Source: Actinomycetes bacterium (GTDB lineage Bacteria; Actinomycetota; Thermoleophilia; BMS3ABIN01). Taken from it: DNA of 5,658 nucleotides. Positions 1 through 5,658 of this stretch are shown here, one piece after another. Position 1 is the first letter of the stretch, and each line of letters opens with the position of its first letter. A program made the position numbers and the translations under genes. The notes beneath the pieces were generated by a model. The model did no database searches, was not told the DNA's origin, and saw nothing but the letters and a program-made list of their open reading frames with translations. The stretch is from the NCBI GenBank assembly GCA_021787775.1, contig JAJYLK010000089.1:1-5658 (forward strand), given 5' to 3'.

Positions 1-1
1 C

Positions 2-238
2 AAGGTGGTCAATGAGGGCACTGGTTTCGGCGCCAGGTCCGACAAGGTGCAGATCGCCGGCAAGACCGGCACAGCGGAAGTCGGCGATGGCAAGATTAAC
101 GCCTGGTTCGTCGGCTTCGCGCCGGCGGACAATCCCAAAGTGGCGATTGCGGTGGTGGTCGAAAACGCGGCTTCAACCGGCCACGACTCCAGCCCGATCG
201 CGCGAGACGTACTGCTTTCGGCGCTGGGGATGCAGTAG
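2..238 (+). CDS. pbpA: Penicillin-binding protein, C-terminal end of transpeptidase domain (5'-truncated)
   Basis: The last 78 codons of a class B penicillin-binding protein, the D,D-transpeptidase that crosslinks peptidoglycan outside the cytoplasmic membrane. The reading frame is open to the left window edge, so the true start lies upstream. The third catalytic motif of the penicillin-binding fold is visible as KTGTAE (bases 62-79), followed by the family-typical AWFVGFAP segment and a hydrophobic beta strand (VAIAVVVENA). An IARDVLLSAL helix ends the protein a few residues before the TAG stop. The SxxK and SxN motifs lie outside the window. Placement immediately 5' of a PASTA kinase matches the actinobacterial pbpA-pknB arrangement, which is why pbpA is preferred over ftsI; that choice is inference from context. 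The same frame stays open for 28 further codons after the amber stop (see findings). Confidence 0.93.
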   Translation, partial: KVVNEGTGFGARSDKVQIAGKTGTAEVGDGKINAWFVGFAPADNPKVAIAVVVENAASTGHDSSPIARDVLLSALGMQ

Positions 239-259
239 TTTAAAGGATTAATATCAGAA

Positions 260-325
260 ATGATGTATTCGAATAAACCAGCAAATGAACCGGCGCCGCT
301 GTACCTGCCGGAATCGAAAGAGTAA
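260..325 (+). CDS. Possible 21-codon leader ORF coupled to pknB
   Basis: A short ORF begins with a double ATG (260 and 263) and ends in a TAA whose last A is the first base of the pknB ATG (TAATG, 323-327). An AAAGG stretch at 242-246 could be its ribosome binding site, although the 13-base spacing is longer than ideal. The peptide starts MMYSNKPANEP and ends PESKE. It is hydrophilic and proline-containing, with no signal or membrane segment, and I do not recognise it. pknB itself lacks a well-placed Shine-Dalgarno (only GGAA at 310-313 and AAAGAG ending two bases before the ATG), so terminating ribosomes on this ORF could deliver translation to the kinase. It could equally be a chance open stretch in a short intergenic gap. 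Confidence 0.3.
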   Translation: MMYSNKPANEPAPLYLPESKE

Positions 326-2223
326 TGCCTGACATACCGGAAATATTCGATAACCGCTACGAGATCGTCAAACGCCTGGGAAGCGGGGGGATGGCTGACG
401 TCTATCTCGCCCGCGACACGCACCTGGGGCGTGAGGTCGCCATCAAGATCCTCTACCAGCGCTACGCCCGGGACGAGGAGTTCGTGGCCCGCTTCCGCCG
501 CGAGGCGCAGGCGGCCGCGGGGCTGAACCATCCCCATATCGTCAGTATCTACGACCGGGGCGAGGCCGACGGCAGCTACTACATCGCCATGGAATACCTT
601 GAGGGCAAGAGCCTCAAGGACCTGATCGCCCAGAAGGGCAGCCTGCCGCCGGACAAGGCGATCTTCGTCGCCGAGCAGATCCTGCAGGCGCTGCAGTTCG
701 CCCACGAGCACAACGTCATCCACCGCGACATCAAGCCGCACAACATCGTCATCAGCGGTCGCGGCGAGGTGAAGGTCACCGACTTCGGCATCGCCCGCGC
801 CGGCACTTCGGCGAAGATGACCGAGACCGGTTCGATCCTGGGCACCGCCCAGTACCTCTCCCCCGAGCAGGCCAAGGGCAAGGCGGTGGAGCAGGGCTCC
901 GATCTTTATTCCCTCGGTGTCGTGCTCTACGAGATGCTCACCGGGAGGGTGCCCTTCGAAGGCGAGAACCCCGTCGCTATCGCGCTCAAGCATTTAAGCG
1001 ACGTGCCGGTGCCGCCGCAGGCGCTGAAGCCCGGCATCCCCGACAACCTCAACACTGTGGTGATGAAAGCGCTGGCGAAAGATCCGCGCGAGCGCTATCG
1101 CAGCGCTGAAGAATTTTTGGCAGACCTTGGGCGCTGCCGCGAGAACCTGCCGGTGGCGCCGGCGGCCGCGGTGGACGACGGGGCCCGCACCAGCGTCATC
1201 CGGCCGTCCGAAGTGGCAGCGATGGGAGGCGGCATGGCCGCGGCGACGATGATCCGGCCGGCACTCGCCGCGGCGAAACAGCCGAAAAAACCCAGCCGCC
1301 GCAAATGGCTGTATTCGGCGCTGCTGCTGGTGATCCTGGCGCTGGCGGCGGCCGGCATATATTTCCTGGCCTTCGCCCAGCAGGGCGCCAACATCAGCGT
1401 CCCCAACGTGGTTGGCATGACCCAGCAGCAGGCGGAGACCGCGATCCAGAACCAGGGGCTGAAGGTGAACGTCTCTTCGCAGGATTACAGCGACACTGTT
1501 CCCTCCGGCAGCGTCATCAGCCAGGATCCCGCCGCCGGATCGATGCTGAAGCGCGACGGCACCGTCAACATCGTCGTCAGCAAGGGCAGCTCCAAGGTCG
1601 CGGTGCCCAGCGGCCTCGCCGGCCAGACGGCCAGTTTTGTCGAAGCGAAGCTGCGCGAGGCGGGCCTGAATCCGCAGCGCCAGCCCGACGTCTATTCTGA
1701 TTCGGTAGACGCCGGTAACGTCATCTCGGTCGATCCCGCTTCGGGCACGCAGGTGGATCAGGGCTCCACAGTGAAATACACCGTCAGCAAAGGGCCGGAG
1801 CCGCCGAAGATGGTCACTGCTCCGGATGTCACCGGCATCAGCCAGTCTGATGCCGCCGCCAAGCTGAACCAGGCCGGGCTGGAGCTGGGCAACGTCACGC
1901 AGCAGTACTCCGACAGCGTCGCCAGCGGCGACGTCATCAGCCAGAACCCGGGCGGCGGGCAGTCGGTGAAACAGGGTTCGTCCGTGGACCTGGTGGTCAG
2001 CAAGGGCCAGCAGCCGGTCACCAAGGTGGCGGTCCCCAATGTGGTCGGCATGGCCGAGTCCGATGCCGCCAACGCACTTTCAGCGGCAGGTTTGCTGACG
2101 ACAGTTACCACCATCAATAACCCCGGTAATGCATTTCCGTCCGGCACGGTCAAGGACCAGACGCCTGCGGCCGGCACGATGGTCGCCCCTGGCAGCACGG
2201 TTCAGATCGACGTCTACAAGTAG
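325..2223 (+). CDS. pknB: Transmembrane Ser/Thr protein kinase with four PASTA domains (PknB family)
   Basis: A 632-residue eukaryotic-like kinase that senses peptidoglycan or muropeptides outside the cell and phosphorylates wall-synthesis and division proteins inside. All catalytic elements are present: glycine loop LGSGGMADV (18-26), VAIK lysine 41, helix-C glutamate E60, HRDIKPHN (133-140; catalytic D135, N140), DFG (153-155) and SPE (179-181). The activation loop carries T166 and T168 in an MTETG context, matching the two autophosphorylated threonines of mycobacterial PknB. An Ala/Pro-rich linker (about 272-326) leads through a KKPSRRK basic patch to a single transmembrane helix (about 327-349). 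Four PASTA repeats follow at about 355-420, 424-490, 496-561 and 567-632, most opening with a PxVxG-type motif and the first three closing with VSKG; the fourth ends the protein. The size and order match full-length PknB. The ATG at 325 gives the complete kinase N-terminus; the gene follows pbpA by 86 bases and is probably in the same operon. No defect was seen. Confidence 0.97.
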   Translation: MPDIPEIFDNRYEIVKRLGSGGMADVYLARDTHLGREVAIKILYQRYARDEEFVARFRREAQAAAGLNHPHIVSIYDRGEADGSYYIAMEYLEGKSLKDLIAQKGSLPPDKAIFVAEQILQALQFAHEHNVIHRDIKPHNIVISGRGEVKVTDFGIARAGTSAKMTETGSILGTAQYLSPEQAKGKAVEQGSDLYSLGVVLYEMLTGRVPFEGENPVAIALKHLSDVPVPPQALKPGIPDNLNTVVMKALAKDPRERYRSAEEFLADLGRCRENLPVAPAAAVDDGARTSVIRPSEVAAMGGGMAAATMIRPALAAAKQPKKPSRRKWLYSALLLVILALAAAGIYFLAFAQQGANISVPNVVGMTQQQAETAIQNQGLKVNVSSQDYSDTVPSGSVISQDPAAGSMLKRDGTVNIVVSKGSSKVAVPSGLAGQTASFVEAKLREAGLNPQRQPDVYSDSVDAGNVISVDPASGTQVDQGSTVKYTVSKGPEPPKMVTAPDVTGISQSDAAAKLNQAGLELGNVTQQYSDSVASGDVISQNPGGGQSVKQGSSVDLVVSKGQQPVTKVAVPNVVGMAESDAANALSAAGLLTTVTTINNPGNAFPSGTVKDQTPAAGTMVAPGSTVQIDVYK

Positions 2224-2235
2224 CGGCGCCTGACC

Positions 2236-2260
2236 GCCCGGCCTGCGGAGACAGGCGGGC
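2236..2260 (+). terminator. Hairpin after pknB, possible transcription terminator or 3' end structure
   Basis: Twelve bases after the pknB stop, GCCCG (2236-2240) and CCTG (2242-2245) pair with CAGG (2252-2255) and CGGGC (2256-2260). This gives a nine-base-pair GC-rich stem with one bulged G (2241) and a six-base loop. Its position fits an operon end, but no T-tract follows (the next bases are TCCCCATCAT), so it is not a classical intrinsic terminator. It could be a Rho-associated or mRNA-stabilising 3' structure. Confidence 0.35.
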
Positions 2261-2270
2261 TCCCCATCAT

Positions 2271-2380
2271 GGCCTCGCCGCCGCATCTCTCCCGCTAAAC
2301 TACTCGCCTGGCCTCGCCGCCGCAAATCCCCGCTAAACTACTCGCCGGGCCTCGCCGCAAATCCCCGCTGATTCTGCCTG
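2271..2380. repeat. Three tandem copies of a roughly 38-bp GC-rich intergenic repeat
   Basis: Three consecutive units each begin GGCCTCGCCG: 2271-2309 (39 bp), 2310-2347 (38 bp) and 2348-2380 (33 bp). Units 1 and 2 share the closing block CCCGCTAAACTACTCGCC. Units 2 and 3 share GCAAATCCCCGCT. Unit 3 lacks one CCG triplet near its start and diverges at its end (GATTCTGCCTG). Neighbouring units are nearly identical, which indicates local duplication and then decay. There is no plausible coding frame and no strong internal dyad. Function is unknown: it may be a minisatellite, or a local expansion of a dispersed intergenic element. Confidence 0.85.
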
Positions 2381-2383
2381 AAT

Positions 2384-2409
2384 AAAAAAAATACAACCAG
2401 GGTTGTATT
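2384..2409 (-). promoter_or_regulatory. A-tract plus perfect palindrome: operator candidate, or minus-strand terminator
   Basis: Eight consecutive A (2384-2391) run into a perfect inverted repeat, AATACAACC (2390-2398) and GGTTGTATT (2401-2409), separated by AG. Read on the minus strand this is a stem followed by a run of T, the form of an intrinsic terminator, although the stem is AT-rich and the loop very tight. Read as duplex DNA it is a 20-bp dyad like those bound by dimeric repressors, and it overlaps the -35 of the putative promoter for the downstream + strand gene by two bases. No minus-strand gene is present on its right to need a terminator, so the operator reading is somewhat preferred. 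I cannot name a regulator family. Confidence 0.5.
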
Positions 2410-2436
2410 GTCTCGCGAGCATCGCAGGAATATGCT
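2408..2436 (+). promoter_or_regulatory. Putative sigma-70-type promoter for the large exported protein gene
   Basis: TTGTCT (2408-2413) and TATGCT (2431-2436) are separated by exactly 17 bases, each matching four of six bases of the -35 and -10 consensus. Transcription would start near 2443, giving a leader of about 35 bases before the ATG at 2479. The position is sensible, as it follows a tandem repeat array and a hairpin that separate this gene from pknB. The match is imperfect and in GC-rich DNA such pairs can arise by chance, so this is inference. Confidence 0.4.
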
Positions 2437-2478
2437 GCGGGCGTCCTGCCCCCTCTCACATTGTCGGTGTGGACTTCG

Positions 2479-5400
2479 ATGATGAAAGGGTTGGTGGGGG
2501 CTTTGAGCAGGTCGTTCCGTTCTTTTGGCGCATCCAGCGCCGCAATACTGTTTACCGCGTTTCTTGCCTGGTTACTGTCGTTTTGCCTGCTGCCGGGCGC
2601 GCGGGCAGCGGGCGCACCGGGAGACGAATATGTGTTCGGCGCGGACACGCCGGTGGCGTTGACGCACACGGCCTCGGAGCAGAGTCCGGATGTGAGCGGC
2701 TCGATCGCCGTCTGGACCGACCTTCGGCCGACCAGTGAATGGAAGCATCCGAGCCGGATCTTTATCAGGGATCTTTCGAAAGACGAACAGGAGCGGCCGC
2801 TGGTGGACGCGCCCGACAAATACCAGTCCAACCCGGCAATCGACGGCAACCTTGTCGTCTGGCTGCAGGAGGGAAAGATCCATTACATGTTTCTCGGGGA
2901 CGGCTGTCCTGGCGCCGCCGGATGCGACCGCACCCTTGAGCTGCCGGGCGCGGCGCCGGGGAACCCGGCGATATCCGGTCATCGGATCGTCTGGCAGGAC
3001 GCCCGCGCTGGCAGCCTCGAGTCCCACATCTACATGTATGACCTGGACAATCCAGGCGAGCAGGTGGTGTGCGCCACTGACACACGCCAGATCCTGCCGG
3101 CGATCGAGGGCGACTGGGTGGTCTGGCTCGATTACAGTCCCGGCACGCCACTTACTCCATGTGTTGATATTCATGCCAGAAATGTGGTGACCCGCGAGGA
3201 TCGCCGCATCACCACCGACTGCGGCGCCGTCTTTGAGGAATCCCCGCATATCAGTGGCGCCACGATTGTGTGGGACGTGGGTGGCGGCCTCTCCTATCCC
3301 TCAACCGCGGTCTGGACTTACAACCTGGTCTCCGGAGAAACGCGCCGGATAGTCACGGGTGGCTTCCTGAACGCACGCCCGGATATTTTCCGGGACAAGA
3401 TCGTGTGGCAGCGTACGGAGGTGCCCAGGCAGACGCCCCAGATCTGGATGTACGATCTCGGCACCGGCGTCAGCCAGCAGGTGTCCCACGGCAACGCAGA
3501 CCTGGGGGCGCCGGCTGTTACCGACGGCAGGATCGTCTGGCAGGACAACCGGGACGGACAGCCTGCCATCTACCAGAATCGGATCGGCGACAACGCCCGG
3601 GCGCTGGCGGAAAAATATGCTCCTCACCTTTATCTGCATCCAGAGGAATATTTCGAACCGCGTCCGGTTGACATCATGCTGGCGGGTGACGGAACGCGCC
3701 TGATGCAGAACTCCGTCATCCCCGGCGGCGATGCCACTCTGGCGGCGGCGCCTTCGCTGTCGGCGGCTGATCTGGGAAATTACTTCCTGGCGCAGGATGA
3801 ACCCGGCAAGGCCGGCACCGGCAAGTATATAGATCTGCCGGGCAATAACGCTCTCGCATGGGGGTTTCCGACGGAGTGGCTGCTCAGACATGATTATGTC
3901 GACCGGTACCGCGAGCTGGTTGCGAGCGGGAGGTATCCGGAGACGGTATATGCCCGCCTGGTTCCCGACCGCGGTAGCGGCAATCGCACGGTGCTACAGT
4001 ACTGGCTATCCTATTACTTCAATAATTTCAACGACTATCACGAAGGCGACTGGGAGCTGGCGGAAGTCGTATTCGGGCCTGACCTGGAGCCGCAGGCCGT
4101 GGGTCTCAGCCAGCACACCGGCGGGAGCAAGCGCCGCTGGGATGATGTCGAAGGTCCCGACAGTCATCCGGTCATCTACGTCGCCAGGGGTTCGCACGCC
4201 GGCTATTTCGCCGCCGGTGACTACAACGTGCCGGTGCCGGTTCTGCCGGACGCAACCGATCATGCGGCAGCCGGGTTGCTGCATACGCCGGCGGTGGAGA
4301 TGCTGCCTGACGTGCTCTCCGGCGGCGCGGCCGGCCTGCGCGACGGCCCGTATGCCTGGCTGGCTTATCAGGGCGCCTGGGGCGAACTTACCGGATTGCC
4401 GGGAGGAGACGGTCCCCAGGGGCCTGCGGCTGCGCCCGAGCATAGCGCGATCTGGGACGATCCGTTTGCGTGGTTCGACGGATTGCGATGGGACGGTGCG
4501 CCGGAAGCTGACGGACATGTCTCCGGCGAACTGATGGCCAGCACCGATCCCGATGAGGAGCTCGATCTTTATGACAGCGACGGCCGCCATGTGGGAAAGA
4601 ATGCCAGCGGGGGCATCGACCGGCAGGTTCCGGGAGTCGAGTATCTCGAAGTGCCCGGATCGGGTCATAGCATCATCGTCCATGGCCAGGGCGCCGGGTT
4701 CAGATTCGTGCTGTCCGGCGGCGCGAGCGGCGGCAGCTATGATTTCCAGGCCTCGGTTCCCCAGGCAGCGGCGGACCAGGTGAAGACGATCCGTTTCAAC
4801 GGCGTGCCGGCCGGCGGGCAGGCTGTTTTCGACCCCGCGGCTGCGGCCCTCTCGTTGCAGGCGGACCTGGATGGCGATGGCAACTACGAGCAAACTCTCG
4901 TGCCCGATAGCGTTTCCAGCACGAAAATCGATCTGCAGCCGCCCGCGGCCAGTACCGATCTGACGCTGGCATCGGTATCGTCGCATGGCGCCACGCTAAC
5001 TTTCACAGCACCGGGCGATAACGGCGCCGCCGCGGCATCAGTCTATTACGACGTGCGGTATTCTGTCGTTCCGCTGACTGAGGAGAACTGGCGCGACGCC
5101 CAGCCGCTGGCCGCGGTTCCGGGCCCGCAACAACCGGGCACCAAGGTGACGGCGGGCCTCGATGGACTGGCTGCCGGCACCACGTACTATGTCGCGCTGC
5201 GATCGCGGGATGCGGCGCTATGGGAATCCGGCCTCTCCAACATGGTGACCTTCACGACAACGCGGCCGCGCTTGTCCTGGTCCGGCGGCAGCGCCCGCTG
5301 GGCTGACCTGGCGGATTATCTCGACCGCCGGCTGGCGGTAGAATACAAGCTTGCCAATACGGGCGACGCCGCCGCGCGGCAGGTGGCGCTGGAGGCATCC

Positions 5401-5592
5401 GTCTGCAATCCAGATTCTGTCAATCTGTCAACGCCGCTGCCACTGGCGATCGCGGACATCCCGCCTGGCGGCAGCCGCAGGATAGAGCTTCAATACCGGG
5501 TGCCGGATGGAGTCGCCAGGTTCACCGCCCTCACATTTGCCGATTGCATCGATGGCGCCGGCCGGGTTTACCATTTTCCGGAGACGCGGTAA
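2479..5592 (+). CDS. Large exported multidomain protein: beta-propeller, Vps62-like domain, FN3 and CARDB-like domain
   Basis: About 1037 residues, secreted or surface-exposed. A basic N-region and hydrophobic core (21-38) end in GARA|AG, a likely signal peptidase I site near residue 43. Seven copies of a P-x-I-x-G-x-x-I-V-W-x-D-type strand (from about 71, 120, 164, 208, 257, 302, 346), most followed by an IYMYDL-type strand, indicate a TolB-like propeller. Residues 374-584 resemble the Vps62/DUF946 family: YAPHLYLHPEE (380-390), YWLSYYF (508-514), HEGDWE (521-526), SQH (544-546), GSHAGY (571-576). Then come a prepeptidase-C-like beta region (about 680-760), a DLDGDGNYE calcium-type loop (796-804), an FN3 domain (820-928) and a CARDB-like domain (933-1037) with a cysteine pair (976, 1023). 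No recognisable peptidase or glycosidase motif and no C-terminal sorting signal is seen. Function is unknown; ligand binding or a toxin/lectin-like role are guesses. ATG 2479 is chosen for GGAC at 2471-2474 and a good signal peptide; ATG 2482 and TTG 2461 are alternatives. Codon third positions look less uniformly G/C than in pknB. Confidence 0.9.
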   Translation: MMKGLVGALSRSFRSFGASSAAILFTAFLAWLLSFCLLPGARAAGAPGDEYVFGADTPVALTHTASEQSPDVSGSIAVWTDLRPTSEWKHPSRIFIRDLSKDEQERPLVDAPDKYQSNPAIDGNLVVWLQEGKIHYMFLGDGCPGAAGCDRTLELPGAAPGNPAISGHRIVWQDARAGSLESHIYMYDLDNPGEQVVCATDTRQILPAIEGDWVVWLDYSPGTPLTPCVDIHARNVVTREDRRITTDCGAVFEESPHISGATIVWDVGGGLSYPSTAVWTYNLVSGETRRIVTGGFLNARPDIFRDKIVWQRTEVPRQTPQIWMYDLGTGVSQQVSHGNADLGAPAVTDGRIVWQDNRDGQPAIYQNRIGDNARALAEKYAPHLYLHPEEYFEPRPVDIMLAGDGTRLMQNSVIPGGDATLAAAPSLSAADLGNYFLAQDEPGKAGTGKYIDLPGNNALAWGFPTEWLLRHDYVDRYRELVASGRYPETVYARLVPDRGSGNRTVLQYWLSYYFNNFNDYHEGDWELAEVVFGPDLEPQAVGLSQHTGGSKRRWDDVEGPDSHPVIYVARGSHAGYFAAGDYNVPVPVLPDATDHAAAGLLHTPAVEMLPDVLSGGAAGLRDGPYAWLAYQGAWGELTGLPGGDGPQGPAAAPEHSAIWDDPFAWFDGLRWDGAPEADGHVSGELMASTDPDEELDLYDSDGRHVGKNASGGIDRQVPGVEYLEVPGSGHSIIVHGQGAGFRFVLSGGASGGSYDFQASVPQAAADQVKTIRFNGVPAGGQAVFDPAAAALSLQADLDGDGNYEQTLVPDSVSSTKIDLQPPAASTDLTLASVSSHGATLTFTAPGDNGAAAASVYYDVRYSVVPLTEENWRDAQPLAAVPGPQQPGTKVTAGLDGLAAGTTYYVALRSRDAALWESGLSNMVTFTTTRPRLSWSGGSARWADLADYLDRRLAVEYKLANTGDAAARQVALEASVCNPDSVNLSTPLPLAIADIPPGGSRRIELQYRVPDGVARFTALTFADCIDGAGRVYHFPETR
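5580..5583 (+). promoter_or_regulatory. Shine-Dalgarno for the downstream coupled gene
   Basis: GGAG lies eight bases before the ATG at 5592, inside the last codons of the large exported protein gene. It is well placed and supports the ATG that overlaps the preceding stop codon as a genuine start. Confidence 0.6.
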
Positions 5593-5658
5593 TGGCCGGC
5601 GCCCGCGGGGAGGAACGCGCCAGCCTCAAAAGGCAGCGGGGCTGGTTTAACGCCAGAT
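5592..5658 (+). CDS. Start of a downstream gene, 3'-truncated by window end
   Basis: An ATG at 5592 shares its A with the TAA stop of the large exported protein gene (TAATG), has GGAG eight bases upstream, and stays open to the window edge for 22 codons. The visible N-terminus reads MAGARGEERASLKRQRGWF. It is strongly charged and basic with no hydrophobic stretch yet visible. It could be a cytoplasmic protein or the cytosolic N-terminal tail before a membrane segment. The product cannot be identified from 22 residues. The overlap implies translational coupling, so the two proteins are probably made together and may act in the same process. Confidence 0.6.
   Translation, partial: MAGARGEERASLKRQRGWFNAR

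Noticed and set aside
226..254. Promoter for pknB using TAATAT at 249-254 as -10
   Set aside because: The -35 position 17 bases upstream reads GGGGAT, with no resemblance to a consensus. Co-transcription with pbpA explains the layout better.
2271..2380. CRISPR array
   Set aside because: The units are directly adjacent, with no unique spacers between conserved repeats, so this is a simple tandem repeat.
2412..2449. CTCGCGAG palindrome (2412-2419) and GCAGGA/TCCTGC inverted repeat (2424-2449)
   Set aside because: The first is a short GC-rich palindrome and the second a six-base stem with a 14-base loop. Both are common by chance at this base composition.
2586..2609. Possible lipoprotein signal: Cys 36 in the signal peptide
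   Set aside because: The residues before the cysteine are L-S-F, so position -1 is Phe rather than the Gly/Ala/Ser a lipobox needs, and a better signal peptidase I site (ARA|AG) follows within eight residues.
2295..2849. 184-codon open frame on the minus strand spanning the intergenic repeats
   Set aside because: It runs through the tandem repeat array and then antisense to the exported protein. It shows no convincing family features. The T-run terminator-like element at 2384-2409 would also interrupt its transcription.
2572..3249. 225-codon open frame on the minus strand
   Set aside because: It is antisense to the signal peptide and propeller region, with low-complexity basic composition and no family resemblance.
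4006..4986. 326-codon open frame on the minus strand
   Set aside because: It lies wholly inside the exported protein gene, whose + strand frame shows continuous domain homology. Its translation is Arg/Gly/Ala-rich with no recognisable motif, as expected for an antisense frame in GC-rich DNA.

Overview
The window is a GC-rich, gene-dense stretch read entirely on the + strand. It holds the 3' end of a penicillin-binding protein gene, a complete PASTA-type Ser/Thr kinase gene (pknB), a repeat-bearing intergenic region, a complete gene for a very large exported multidomain protein, and the first codons of a further gene that runs off the right edge. A class B penicillin-binding protein directly followed by a kinase with four PASTA domains is the cell-wall growth cluster typical of Actinobacteria (rodA-pbpA-pknA/pknB). 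With the high GC content this suggests an actinobacterial lineage. Which class it belongs to cannot be told from the sequence, and the large secreted protein looks more like those of environmental, poorly cultured groups than of well-studied mycobacteria or streptomycetes. That placement is inference.

Layout. Positions 2-238 are the C-terminus of the transpeptidase, including its KTGTAE motif. Positions 239-324 are a short gap. It stays open in the transpeptidase frame after the amber stop and contains a possible 21-codon ORF whose TAA overlaps the kinase ATG (TAATG). Positions 325-2223 encode PknB: cytoplasmic kinase, linker, one transmembrane helix, four extracellular PASTA domains. Positions 2224-2478 contain no convincing gene. 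They hold a bulged hairpin just after pknB, three tandem copies of a roughly 38-bp GC-rich repeat, an A-tract with a perfect 9-bp-arm palindrome, and a plausible sigma-70-type promoter whose -35 overlaps the palindrome by two bases. Positions 2479-5592 encode an exported protein of about 1037 residues: signal peptide, seven-copy beta-propeller, Vps62-like (DUF946-like) domain with an HEGDWE motif, a prepeptidase-C-like region, a calcium-loop motif, an FN3 domain and a CARDB-like C-terminal domain. Its stop codon overlaps (TAATG) the start of another gene that has a good Shine-Dalgarno and is cut by the window end.

How they may work together. The transpeptidase crosslinks peptidoglycan. PknB senses wall material through its PASTA domains and phosphorylates division and wall-synthesis proteins inside the cell. 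The large exported protein appears to be its own transcription unit, coupled to the truncated downstream gene, and nothing in the sequence ties it functionally to the kinase. The most noteworthy item is this protein: its architecture is unusual, and its central domain carries an H-x-x-D-W-E signature like that of the necrosis-inducing (NLP/NPP1) toxins.
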